Assembly (NCBI GenBank): GCA_964495575.1
Contig: CAZBVS010000002.1
Span: 1 to 51,374 of the forward strand
Length of the DNA stretch: 51,374 nt
Direction of reading: 5' to 3'
Source of the DNA: DATGCT01 sp964495575
Lineage (GTDB): Bacteria > Patescibacteriota > Minisyncoccia > UBA6257 > GWB1-50-10
This document shows positions 23,394 through 31,082 of this stretch, one piece after another. Below the pieces are notes generated by a model. The model ran no database searches, was not told where the DNA came from, and worked only from the letters and a program-made list of their open reading frames with translations. A program made the translations under genes and the position numbers. The stretch's first letter is position 1. Each line of letters opens with the position of its first letter.

Positions 23394-23739
23394 AAGGTAA
23401 GTCGAGAAGTGGCGGTTATTTTTAATTAAGTAACCGAGGAAAGTCCGGACACTCACGAAAGCATTCTTCTTCTATAGGGAAGAAGGCTTGCGTTAAAAAA
23501 GTAGTGGGTAACACCCATCGTTCGTAAGAATCGAGGTGCGAACAGAGACGTTTTAATGTGCAAACATTAAAAAACCCATCTCGGGTGAGTCTAATGGCAA
23601 CATTAGAAATGAAACGGCTAAAACCTTACTTGAGTGCAAAGTCGTACCCCAAAATAGGGGAGTGCCGCATAAAGTTTTAGAGTAATCTAAAACTTAGATA
23701 AATCACTTCATAAACAGAATCCGGCTTATGACTTACCTT
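23394..23739 (+). ncRNA. rnpB: RNase P RNA (bacterial type A)
   Basis: The catalytic RNA that matures tRNA 5' ends. P1 is AAGGTAAGTC (23394-23403) with GACTTACCTT (23730-23739). The conserved GAGGAAAGTCCGGAC (23436-23450) and ACAGAATCCGGCTTATG (23714-23730) form P4. The usual G-C pair here is replaced by A23449-T23720, a covariation that keeps the helix and supports a functional RNA. An AACAGAGACG segment matches the conserved J11/12 region. I could not place an L15 GGT motif with confidence; both tRNA genes here lack an encoded CCA, so pairing to it may be dispensable. Confidence 0.95.
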
Positions 23740-23747
23740 TAAACTAC

Positions 23748-23776
23748 AAAACCACCTTTAGAAAAGGTGGTTTTTT
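23748..23776 (+). terminator. Terminator of rnpB
   Basis: A perfect 12-bp stem, AAAACCACCTTT (23748-23759) with AAAGGTGGTTTT (23763-23774), loop AGA, followed by more T. It abuts the stop codon of the convergent nuclease gene. Confidence 0.92.
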
Positions 23777-24545
23777 AATTGAAATAATCCATCTTATCTA
23801 ACCATTTCTTATGCTCCCATTCCCATAATTTTTTAGCTCCTAAAAACCCATCATAATCTTCCTCCCAATAAGGAAATTCTTTCAACTCAACTTCCCCCAC
23901 AACCTTACCCCAATCATGCTTACAAGTTCTTTGAAAAGTATTAGACCAATCAATCTTAACTTTTTTCCTGCCTCCTTTCTCTCTTAACTTTGCGCCACAC
24001 CTTTTACAAACTCTGTGTTGATCAATCCTTAATATCCACTTAGTTTCCAAATCAGAAACTTCATCTTTCAAACCAGCCATATAAGCTGCTGTTTGAAGGT
24101 TATAGTCTCGATATATTGACTGAGATGTTTTAATATCCATCACTCCGGTCTTACCATCAATCAAGGCTAAAGCATCAATTGTACCGGCATAATGATCATC
24201 ATAGTTTATAACTCTTTTTTCAATGTAATCAGAATCAACCTCTATCTTGTTATTTTTTAAAAACTTACGAAAAGCTTTTACAGAAGGGGCAATATCTTTT
24301 TTAAACTCAGCTTCCTCACCGATCAATATACTTTGTACAGCTTCATGAACCCGAGTTCCTTCGTCGGCTGATATCTTTTTTATTCTTTCTCCTTCAGAAT
24401 AACTATTTAAACTAGCGTAAAAATAGTGTAAACCAGGCTTAGACTTTATTCCTATTATCTTAGTAACCCTAGGAAACCACGTGCCGTCTATCTCATAACC
24501 TGATTCTTCCTTAAACTCATCTAAATTTTTATATCCAAATGCCAT
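23775..24545 (-). CDS. PD-(D/E)XK nuclease-superfamily protein with a zinc-ribbon-like insert
   Basis: The 256-residue protein has a RecB/Cas4-type nuclease arrangement: GTRVHEAVQSIL, then YAGTIDALALIDGKTGVMDI with KTS (acidic D, then D-x-K), then a glutamine motif in YNLQTAAYM. After this core comes CKRCGAKL and, about 25 residues on, TCKHDW, which could make a small zinc site. The N-terminus carries FPRVTKIIGIKSKPGLHYFY. Proteins of this kind act in DNA repair, recombination or phage replication; the role here is not clear. It stands alone on the minus strand, convergent to rnpB. Confidence 0.75.
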   Translation of the reverse strand: MAFGYKNLDEFKEESGYEIDGTWFPRVTKIIGIKSKPGLHYFYASLNSYSEGERIKKISADEGTRVHEAVQSILIGEEAEFKKDIAPSVKAFRKFLKNNKIEVDSDYIEKRVINYDDHYAGTIDALALIDGKTGVMDIKTSQSIYRDYNLQTAAYMAGLKDEVSDLETKWILRIDQHRVCKRCGAKLREKGGRKKVKIDWSNTFQRTCKHDWGKVVGEVELKEFPYWEEDYDGFLGAKKLWEWEHKKWLDKMDYFN

Positions 24546-24590
24546 AGAGTATATAATATCAGTAATTAATATTTTTTTAAACTTAAATCA

Positions 24591-24619
24591 TTGACAATAA
24601 ATGTAATATAATACATAAT
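24591..24619 (+). promoter_or_regulatory. Promoter of the small membrane-protein gene
   Basis: TTGACA (24591-24596), a 17-base spacer and CATAAT (24614-24619), about 45 bases before the start codon. Confidence 0.7.
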
Positions 24620-24652
24620 ACATTCAGTAAATTGTTAATTTAAAATAGAGTA

Positions 24653-24658
24653 GAGGAG
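24653..24658 (+). promoter_or_regulatory. Shine-Dalgarno of the small membrane-protein gene
   Basis: GAGGAG lies 7 bases before the ATG at 24666 and is one of only four clear Shine-Dalgarnos in the window. Confidence 0.75.
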
Positions 24659-24665
24659 TGCAGAA

Positions 24666-24974
24666 ATGATTTATCCGCCAAACTATCTATATTCTTTTAA
24701 ACATCAACCTCAAAAGAAAAGTTTCTCTCTGGTTTGGTTAGCTTCGTTAATTCTTTTAATTGTCTCACCATTCATGTCCTGGCCATTTGGAATAACTGTC
24801 TACGCTTTATTATTTCTATCTTCAGGGATAATTGTAGCAACTCTAGGAACCCAAAACTTTCTTCTAGTATTATTTGCTATGGTTATGTTATTTAGTATAA
24901 TGTTAGCCTTTATAAGCATCGCTTCCTGGAGAGGATACGCAGAAAAATTAAAGAAGACTATATGGCACGGATAA
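24666..24974 (+). CDS. Small membrane protein of unknown function
   Basis: A 102-residue protein with a polar, tyrosine-rich start (MIYPPNYLYSFKHQPQKK) and three hydrophobic segments (FSLVWLASLILLIVSPF, FGITVYALLFLSSGIIVATL, FLLVLFAMVMLFSIMLAFISI). It ends in a short basic tail. No family is recognised. It has its own promoter, a Shine-Dalgarno and a terminator, so it is an independent gene, and it is the only plus-strand gene between rnpB and the right edge of the window. Confidence 0.7.
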   Translation: MIYPPNYLYSFKHQPQKKSFSLVWLASLILLIVSPFMSWPFGITVYALLFLSSGIIVATLGTQNFLLVLFAMVMLFSIMLAFISIASWRGYAEKLKKTIWHG

Positions 24975-24998
24975 AAAAATCATCACAATTTCATATTC

Positions 24999-25025
24999 AA
25001 CCGCCGATTTTTATCGGCGGTTTTT
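24999..25025 (+). terminator. Terminator of the small membrane-protein gene
   Basis: AACCGCCGAT (24999-25008), loop TTTT, ATCGGCGGTT (25013-25022), then TTTC. It ends 2 bases before the xer stop on the other strand. Confidence 0.9.
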
Positions 25026-25026
25026 C

Positions 25027-25983
25027 TTATCCTAAATCACCCCCATGAAACTTCTCATGAACATCCTTCAATTTTTTATTCGTCACATGCGTATATATCT
25101 GAGTAGCGGTAATACTTTTATGACCTAAAAATTCCTGCACTGTACGCATATCAACCCCTTGAGATAATAAATTAGTAGCAAAAGAATGACGTAGTACATG
25201 AGGCGTTGTATTAGATGGTAACCCAGCCTTTAAAGCTGACTTCTTAACAATATTTTCAATAGAACGAACCGTTAATCTCCTGGAGGCATCACTTCTTTTT
25301 CTTAAATTAACAAACAAAGCCTCTGCATCATCTTCACCCCGCTTATCTAAATATTTTTTTAACCACTCAAGCGTACGTGGAGAAAAATATACTGTCCGAG
25401 CCCGACCTCCCTTACCAACAATACCTAACTCAAGATAGTCTTCATCTAAAAATGAATCTACCTGATCCCTGTCTAAACTAACAAGCTCTGAAACTCTCAT
25501 CCCGGTAGAAAACAAAACCTCAAGAATAGCCCGGTTCCTCAACCCTTTTAATCTACTTACATCCGGAACAGCAAACAAGCGCTTTAACTGTTCTAAGTCC
25601 AAAAACTGTACCTCTGTATCACCCTTATCTCTAGGTAACTCAATCTTCTCTGGAGGCATTGCTTGAATATCCCGACTTGCAAAATAGGCGAGTAGAGAAC
25701 GTAAAGCTATTAAGTATGAACTCTGAGTAGATCTTGAAAGAGTTCCCGATGAGTTCTTGGAAGTAGTTTTACGAGCTAAATAAATTCTATAATTCCAAAC
25801 ATGCTTAGGGGTAAGTTCATGAGGCTTAATATTAGATAAATCATTATTATCCAGCCAACCCAAAAACCTACTTAAAAAACGAGAATAGTTTTCTTGAGTT
25901 TTAGAAGATAATCCTTTTTCTACATCAATCCAGTCTAAATAATCATTTATATGCTGGGGAAGTGGTTTATCGCTTTTTTTCAT
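25027..25983 (-). CDS. xerC: Tyrosine recombinase XerC/XerD family
   Basis: Site-specific recombinase that resolves chromosome dimers at dif, or acts as an integrase. The 318 residues have an N-terminal SAM-like domain (HINDYLDWIDVEKGLSSKTQ) and a catalytic domain with the full R-K-H-R-H-Y set: GMRVSELVSL, GKGGRARTVYF, TPHVLRHSFATNLL, FLGHKSITATQIYTH. It is the only recombinase seen and has normal Xer length, so a housekeeping Xer is more likely than a phage integrase. It has no Shine-Dalgarno. Upstream of it lies the 620-bp AT-rich gene-free region. Confidence 0.9.
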   Translation of the reverse strand: MKKSDKPLPQHINDYLDWIDVEKGLSSKTQENYSRFLSRFLGWLDNNDLSNIKPHELTPKHVWNYRIYLARKTTSKNSSGTLSRSTQSSYLIALRSLLAYFASRDIQAMPPEKIELPRDKGDTEVQFLDLEQLKRLFAVPDVSRLKGLRNRAILEVLFSTGMRVSELVSLDRDQVDSFLDEDYLELGIVGKGGRARTVYFSPRTLEWLKKYLDKRGEDDAEALFVNLRKRSDASRRLTVRSIENIVKKSALKAGLPSNTTPHVLRHSFATNLLSQGVDMRTVQEFLGHKSITATQIYTHVTNKKLKDVHEKFHGGDLG

Positions 25984-26605
25984 AAAACCAGTCTTATTAT
26001 TTCGCTTAAGTTAAATTATACGAACCTTTCTTCTTATCCTTATTATAATATATCTCCACCTCTCTTTAAACTAACCTCATCACTATATCTTAATATCATA
26101 TATATCATTACATATATAATATAGATTACCTTATAGATAACACAGATTATTAATAAAACCTATATAACATTCTTTTAATAAATTAATTAGATATATTAAT
26201 AAACTTCCTCCAACCTACCTAATAATCTCTTACATTACCCAGTTTGAGAATAAATCTCGTCTTTTACCTCCGGTCATAAAGGTAATTATACCAATAGAAA
26301 ATAAAAACCGCTTAGAATCCAAATTAGAGCAATTACCTTGAAAAACCCCTTAATAAAGCCAACGAGAGAATTTTACCCTAAAACACTACCCGACAAACAC
26401 TGTAAAACATGACAAACATCGATAAACATCTGATAAACATTTTATATATTCAAAAATAAAATAATTTTAAATCTAAATTTAAATAAAAAAAATATAAAGT
26501 CCTAGAAAAATATCTAAAAACAAAAAAGACCAATTAAAATAATTGATCTTCCCTACTTTATAAAAATTAATCCCTATAATATTTTACGACAGGTTACCAA
26601 AACCC
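25984..26605. other. 620-bp AT-rich gene-free region
   Basis: This is the longest stretch without a gene in the window. The first 240 bases are very AT-rich with many ATAT steps. A TATAAT on the minus strand (26020-26015) may be the xer -10. The middle (26220-26380) shows no ORF or RNA I recognise. From 26382 to 26440 there is a phased array of AAACAY words, followed by 140 bases of A/T-rich sequence up to the end of the secreted-protein gene. No tRNA, CRISPR or clear terminator is visible. Confidence 0.7.
26382..26440. repeat. Phased array of six AAACAY words
   Basis: AAACAC or AAACAT begins at 26382, 26395, 26405, 26414, 26424 and 26435, so spacings are 13, 10, 9, 10 and 11 bases. The last four are preceded by GA-T/C or TA, giving units close to GAYAAACATC. 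Spacing near one helical turn puts the repeats on one face of the DNA, as in binding arrays or iterons. Confidence 0.7.
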
Positions 26606-26968
26606 CTAGCCCACCACCTTCGTTATTAACTCAATCATTACTCCAACTATCCCAATGGTTACATTAATTAATTCTGTCAAAATTTGACCCAAACTAAAAC
26701 CAGTTACCTCCTCTAAAAATGTACTGGCTACCCCCCAAACCGTTACCACTAAACTTTTTACCTGCTTCCCAAGTTTATACAAATTCTTAAAAAAACTTAA
26801 AGCCTCGCCGGAAGAAAGCCCTTCTCCACTTGATTCAAATGAAAAATCCGGCAACTTATCTAAATTCAAGTTTTCAAAATCAATCTGATTTAAATTTATC
26901 TCCTGGGCTTGAGCTACAGGAACAACAAAAAAACTAAATATCAAAAATATAATCAATAAATATCTCAT
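26606..26968 (-). CDS. Small secreted or membrane-associated protein, unknown
   Basis: The 120-residue protein starts with a clear signal peptide (LLIIFLIFSFFVVPVAQAQ, likely cut after AQA). A polar Asn/Asp/Ser-rich stretch follows (EINLNQIDFENLNLDKLPDF), then about 50 residues of hydrophobic and amphipathic helix (VKSLVVTVWGVASTFL, GQILTELINVTIGIVGVMI). No family is recognised. It is 21 bases downstream of the M23 peptidase gene on the same strand, so the two are probably cotranscribed and both act outside the cytoplasm. Confidence 0.65.
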   Translation of the reverse strand: MRYLLIIFLIFSFFVVPVAQAQEINLNQIDFENLNLDKLPDFSFESSGEGLSSGEALSFFKNLYKLGKQVKSLVVTVWGVASTFLEEVTGFSLGQILTELINVTIGIVGVMIELITKVVG

Positions 26969-26989
26969 ATTTATATAATAACACAGATA

Positions 26990-28324
26990 TTAATAACAAC
27001 TGCTCATTGATTTCATATAATCCATAGGATTCAATGTTGCTCCCACAGGAACTAAACCAGCCGCAGGTGGAATCTCAATTAAACCTCCCTCCTCTCGTGC
27101 TTTATTCTCAGAATAAGATTTTTGCCATCCCATAACTGGTGTAGCATAAACCCCAAAATGAAGATGGGGGCCAAATGAATAACCGGTGCTCCCAGAATAC
27201 CCAATTATATCACCTTGTTTAACTTTATCTCCTTCAGAAACTACCTGTCGAGAAAGATGCGCATAAAGACTACTTAAATTATTATCGTGTTCGATAATAA
27301 TATATCTTCCATACTGATATTTCTCCCACCTTGCAGATCCTTTATCATTATTATCCACTACCGCAGCTACACCATCAGCGGCTGCAAAAATAGGATCTCC
27401 GGTAGGAGCCCTAAAATCAACCCCTGTATGGAAATTAGTTCTATAAGCCTTCTTTGCAAACTCAGTCTCTCCATAAAACTGAGTAACACAAGAGTCTGTC
27501 TTTACAGGATAACTCAAAAGACCTGGTCTCTTAGAAGGTAACAATGAAGAGTCTAGTTGTAATCTCAACCTCTCTTCAATATCAGTCATTATCTGAGATA
27601 TCTCCATCTGTCTTTTTTCAAGCTCGTCAATCTTTTCTTGATATAACTGCTCCTCACTCTTCGTCTTGTTAAGCAAATATGTTTTACTTTCTTTTCTGTC
27701 TTTGATTAACTCCTGCCTATTTTCAATAGTTCTCTGCTCTACCTCCACATCCTCTTTCTTCTCCGCCACCATATTTGACTTTTTAACTAATTCATTTTGT
27801 AATTCACGAAGGTCATTTACATTTTTAGTCAAGTTATCTCCCAAAGTCATAATGGATTGAATCTCAGAAACACTATCCGCTAAAGTACCGTTTCTTAAAA
27901 ATATAGTTAAAAAACTTTCGTTATCCCTTTGTTGTAATCTTACAAGAAGCTTTCCTACAGTCTTCTCCTTATTCCCAATTTCTTCTTCAATACCTTTTAT
28001 ATCTTCCTGCAACGACTGTTCTTCTAATCTTAACTTCTCAATAGTTAACTGGTTACTTCTCATCGAAACCTCCAACTGATTAATCTGCCAGTTAATACTA
28101 GAAATCTCCTGTTGCAAAGAACTTTTCTTATCACTAGTTTCCTCCAACTTTTCTTCAAGCACCCTTCTTCGGGCTTCCAAATCCTGCAACTCCTTACTCT
28201 TTTCATTAATCTGCTCCCGTAAACTTTTTACTTTGTCCGTATTCTCCTCAGCAAAAACAGCCCCTGAAAAACCAAGGAATAGCAAAAGAACAAAAAATAT
28301 TAACGTTATTTTTTTGAAATTCAT
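26990..28324 (-). CDS. Coiled-coil M23 peptidase (EnvC/NlpD-like murein hydrolase)
   Basis: The 444-residue secreted protein has a signal peptide (ITLIFFVLLLFLGFSGAVFA), then about 240 residues of long coiled coil, then a C-terminal M23 domain (about 300-425). The zinc-peptidase motifs are complete: HTGVDFRAPTGDPIFAAADG (H-x3-D) and SFGPHLHFGVY (H-x-H), with IIIEHDNNLSSLYAHL between. It may cut peptidoglycan cross-links itself. I use the ATG at 28324, one base after the gltX stop; the nine-base longer frame would need a TTG. It forms an operon with gltX upstream and the small secreted protein downstream. Confidence 0.92.
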   Translation of the reverse strand: MNFKKITLIFFVLLLFLGFSGAVFAEENTDKVKSLREQINEKSKELQDLEARRRVLEEKLEETSDKKSSLQQEISSINWQINQLEVSMRSNQLTIEKLRLEEQSLQEDIKGIEEEIGNKEKTVGKLLVRLQQRDNESFLTIFLRNGTLADSVSEIQSIMTLGDNLTKNVNDLRELQNELVKKSNMVAEKKEDVEVEQRTIENRQELIKDRKESKTYLLNKTKSEEQLYQEKIDELEKRQMEISQIMTDIEERLRLQLDSSLLPSKRPGLLSYPVKTDSCVTQFYGETEFAKKAYRTNFHTGVDFRAPTGDPIFAAADGVAAVVDNNDKGSARWEKYQYGRYIIIEHDNNLSSLYAHLSRQVVSEGDKVKQGDIIGYSGSTGYSFGPHLHFGVYATPVMGWQKSYSENKAREEGGLIEIPPAAGLVPVGATLNPMDYMKSMSSCY

Positions 28325-28325
28325 T

Positions 28326-29771
28326 TTAATCAAGCATGTGAAGCCCCTCTGATTTTTCTACAGCCTTCTTTAATCTTTTTTCTGATTCCTCCTTACCTAA
28401 AACCTCTAAAATATCCAGGCCTCCAGGCGAAGCTTTTTTCCCGGATAATGCCACTCGGAACGGCCAAAAAACTTCCCCTTTTCCACCAAACTCATCAGAA
28501 AGATCTAACAAGAATTGTTCTACCTTCTCCTTGTTAAACTCATCCTCGTCTAAGTTTTGGACAAATTCATAAACCTTCTTCAAGCTTTCCATTGACTCTG
28601 CTCTATTCTCCTTCCAGATCAACATATCTGCGTTATAATCAGGTAACTCAAAGAAGAAATCAGCTAATTCTTTAAAGTCAGTTAATCTCTTCATTCTCTC
28701 CTGCTCTGCCTCCACAGCCTTTTTTAATAATTCTGGTCTATCTTTCCAACTAGAAGGAATAAACTCAGACAAATAACTTACAATTTTTTGGGGTGGCAGA
28801 TTTTGAATATAATGACTGTTATACCATTCTAATTTAGTTTCATCATATCCTGCCCCACTCTTTTGTACTCTTTTCAAACTAAACTCATCAACAGCCTCTT
28901 CTCTACTCACTAACTCTCTATCCTCTTTTGGGTGCCAACCCATAAGAGCTAAGAAATTAAACATTGCCTCCGGAATATATCCTTCTGATTTATAATCCAT
29001 CAATGATTTTTTCAAATCACGTTTAGATAACTTCTTCCCTCCCGGAGCTAATATTAAAGGAAGATGAGCATACTTCACCTCATCAAAATCTAAAGCTTTC
29101 CGAATTGCTATCTGTTTTGGAGTATTAGAAATATGATCCTCTCCTCGGATAACATGAGATACGTCCATCGCTTCATCATCAACAACTACTGCAAAGTTAT
29201 ACAACGGATGATCAAAATCTTTAGCAATAATAAAATCACCTATTAGCTCCCCATTAAACTCAACCTTACCCCTTACTGAATCTTTAAAACTAATTTTCGC
29301 CTTCGGCATTCTAAACCTTATTACATAATCTTCTCCATTCTCTATTTTTTTCTCCACCTCTTCATCAGAAAGATTTCTACATCTCCCAGAATATGTAGGA
29401 GGCAATCCCTGACTTAATTTTGCTTCCTTGTCAGCTTCTAAATCTTCTTCCGAACAAAAACATCTAAAAGCCTTTCCTTCATCGATTAATTTTTCCAAAT
29501 ACTTTTTATATATATCCTTTCTTTCACTTTGATGAACAAGCTCTTCATCCCAATCAAAACCTAGCCACTCTAATCCATCTAATATTAGCTCTTCATACTC
29601 TTTTTTAGAACGCTTCTCATCAGTATCTTCAATTCTCAACAAAAACTTACCCTTTCTATGTCGGGCATATAACCAGTTAAAAAGAGCTGTTCTTGCGTTC
29701 CCGATAGAAAAAGGACCTGTTGGTGAAGGCGCAAAACGCACTCTAACCTCTTTTTTTGATTTTGGTGTCAT
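28326..29771 (-). CDS. gltX: Glutamyl-tRNA synthetase, variant HIGH motif
   Basis: Charges tRNA-Glu in the cytoplasm. The 481 residues match class I GluRS: RFAPSPTG, then the HIGH-equivalent motif as S22-I-G-N25 in PFSIGNARTALFNWLYARH, FLLRIEDTDEKRS, GLEWLGFDWDE, HVIRGEDHISNTPKQI and the KMSKS-like KKLSKRDLKKS. The first histidine of HIGH is serine here, a notable change at an ATP-binding position. C-terminal helical anticodon-binding domains follow. No glnS is seen, so the enzyme may also charge tRNA-Gln for amidation, which is inference. It lies upstream of the M23 peptidase gene with a 1-base gap. Confidence 0.95.
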   Translation of the reverse strand: MTPKSKKEVRVRFAPSPTGPFSIGNARTALFNWLYARHRKGKFLLRIEDTDEKRSKKEYEELILDGLEWLGFDWDEELVHQSERKDIYKKYLEKLIDEGKAFRCFCSEEDLEADKEAKLSQGLPPTYSGRCRNLSDEEVEKKIENGEDYVIRFRMPKAKISFKDSVRGKVEFNGELIGDFIIAKDFDHPLYNFAVVVDDEAMDVSHVIRGEDHISNTPKQIAIRKALDFDEVKYAHLPLILAPGGKKLSKRDLKKSLMDYKSEGYIPEAMFNFLALMGWHPKEDRELVSREEAVDEFSLKRVQKSGAGYDETKLEWYNSHYIQNLPPQKIVSYLSEFIPSSWKDRPELLKKAVEAEQERMKRLTDFKELADFFFELPDYNADMLIWKENRAESMESLKKVYEFVQNLDEDEFNKEKVEQFLLDLSDEFGGKGEVFWPFRVALSGKKASPGGLDILEVLGKEESEKRLKKAVEKSEGLHMLD

Positions 29772-29858
29772 ATATTAAATTTATTTAATTTTACTAATAC
29801 CTATATACCTTTATTTTGCCAGAATTTAAGAGATTTATAAAGTCAAAATCAAAAAAAT

Positions 29859-29883
29859 ATAGCCCAGAAATTTTCTGGGCTAT
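29859..29883 (-). terminator. Terminator after rpsR
   Basis: ATAGCCCAGA (29859-29868) pairs with TCTGGGCTAT (29874-29883). On the minus strand the stem is followed by ATATTTTTTTG. It ends the rpoBC-rpsF-ssb-rpsR transcript and separates it from gltX. Confidence 0.85.
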
Positions 29884-29904
29884 CTAAATCTCAACAACTC
29901 AATT

Positions 29905-30120
29905 CTATTCCTGTCCTTGATAAGGCAGTAAAGCCATTCTTCTTGCTCGCTTTATAGCTTTAGCAAGTTGACGCTGATGCCTTGAACAAACCCCCGTATG
30001 AACAGGGTCAATTATCTTATGCTGAGAAGAAACATACCTCTTTAAAATATCTATGTTTCTAAAATCAATATGTTTTACATCCTTAGAACAGAATGTACAT
30101 TGTTTTTTATTTTTTGCCAT
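29905..30120 (-). CDS. rpsR: 30S ribosomal protein bS18
   Basis: A small-subunit protein that binds beside bS6. The 71 residues are typical in length and include the C-x2-C pair in QCTFCSKDVKHIDFRN and the later C-x-x-H in GVCSRHQRQLAKAIKRAR, so this is the zinc-binding (C+) form. The end RMALLPYQGQE matches the family. It is the last gene of the rpsF-ssb-rpsR cluster and is followed by a terminator. Confidence 0.97.
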   Translation of the reverse strand: MAKNKKQCTFCSKDVKHIDFRNIDILKRYVSSQHKIIDPVHTGVCSRHQRQLAKAIKRARRMALLPYQGQE

Positions 30121-30159
30121 ACTTAATCTATACTAATCAAAATTAAATTAATATCAAGC

Positions 30160-30615
30160 TTAAAAAGGAATATCATCTCCTTTGATCTCATCATCCTCTT
30201 CTCCTAAGTCATCAATATCAATTTCAGGAACATCTTCTTTAGCAGACTGATCAGCCTTCTTACCACCTGAAAAATCCCCTTTATTTGACCCCTTAGGACC
30301 AAACTGGATGTTCTGAGCCACAATCTCCGTCGTCCTTCTCTTCTGACCATCCTGGCCTTCCCAGGTTCTGGTTTGCAACCTTCCCTCAATCATAATCAAG
30401 GACCCTTTATTCAAAAACTGATTAACAACCTCGGCTTGTCTTCCCCAAACAACTACATTATGAAACTGAGTTTCTTCTTGCTTCTCCCCATCATTATTAG
30501 TCCAATACCGGTTAGTAGCCACACTAAAATTAGTAACAGCATTCCCTGATGAAGTATTCTTCAACTCAGGATCAACGGTCATTCGACCAATTATAATAAC
30601 TTTATTTAAATTCAT
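30160..30615 (-). CDS. ssb: Single-stranded DNA-binding protein
   Basis: Coats single-stranded DNA in replication and repair. The 151 residues have the OB fold (MNLNKVIIIGRMTVDPELKN, NFSVATNRYW, FHNVVVWGRQAEVVNQFLNK, GSLIMIEGRLQTRTWE). A flexible glycine- and lysine-containing linker follows, then an acidic C-terminal tip, GDDIPF, which recruits partner proteins. It lies between rpsF and rpsR, the classic order. Confidence 0.97.
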   Translation of the reverse strand: MNLNKVIIIGRMTVDPELKNTSSGNAVTNFSVATNRYWTNNDGEKQEETQFHNVVVWGRQAEVVNQFLNKGSLIMIEGRLQTRTWEGQDGQKRRTTEIVAQNIQFGPKGSNKGDFSGGKKADQSAKEDVPEIDIDDLGEEDDEIKGDDIPF

Positions 30616-30684
30616 ATTTTTTAAATATTATTCAATTACGACCTTATAAGTAAATCATAACACATTATAAACTAAACAACGAAT

Positions 30685-31071
30685 CTACTCACTGATCTCC
30701 TTAATCTTCTCTTCCAAGTCTTCATTGCTAACAAACTTCTTCTCTTCTTTCTTTGACCCAACTTTCTTCCTCTTCTTTTTCTTCTCATCTCCTCTATCTG
30801 CTGCTTCTAACATCAAATGACGCAAAAAGACATCTTTCATCTTTAAGTCCTGCTTTAAATCTTCAACCTTATCTGTCTCTAAAACAAACTCAAAAGCCGC
30901 CAAGAAAGCACGCTGTTCTCCTTCAACCTCATAAGCAAGATCAACCTTTGTTAATGATTTTACAATTGACAAATCTTCACCGCCATGTTTCTTAATTAAT
31001 TCTTTTAACGAAGAATCATCTTCCTCCCTCAAAAGAACCGTTAGATCATATTTATTTTTTCTTTTTTCCAT
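30685..31071 (-). CDS. rpsF: 30S ribosomal protein bS6
   Basis: Binds the small subunit with bS18. The 128 residues carry the S6 fold (KYDLTVLLREEDDSSLKELI, VKSLTKVDLAYEVEGEQRAF, KQDLKMKDVFLRHLML) with a charged, lysine- and glutamate-rich C-terminal extension. It follows rpoC after 11 bases, so there is no room for the usual S6-S18 leader RNA, and it is probably expressed with rpoBC. Confidence 0.92.
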   Translation of the reverse strand: MEKRKNKYDLTVLLREEDDSSLKELIKKHGGEDLSIVKSLTKVDLAYEVEGEQRAFLAAFEFVLETDKVEDLKQDLKMKDVFLRHLMLEAADRGDEKKKKRKKVGSKKEEKKFVSNEDLEEKIKEISE

Positions 31072-31082
31072 ATTTTTTATTT

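Noticed and set aside
25027..25983. The recombinase as a prophage integrase
   Set aside because: It has Xer length and motifs, no phage genes surround it, and no tRNA attachment site is adjacent.
25989..26016. A dif-like site: TTAAGTTAAAT at 26006-26016 matches the E. coli dif right arm at 10 of 11
   Set aside because: The left arm (25989-25999) fits poorly, the arms are not inverted copies, and the site is within 33 bases of the xer start. AT-rich DNA gives such hits by chance.
26382..26440. A CRISPR array
   Set aside because: The repeat is only 6-10 bases with one-turn spacing, no spacers are present and no cas genes are nearby.
23700..26700. A replication terminus where plus-strand genes on the left meet minus-strand genes on the right
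   Set aside because: In lines I counted, C exceeds G on the plus strand on both sides, so a skew switch at this point is not evident. It needs a proper calculation.
28325..28333. A longer start for the M23 peptidase gene
   Set aside because: That start is a TTG overlapping gltX, and an ATG with a normal signal peptide lies 9 bases downstream.
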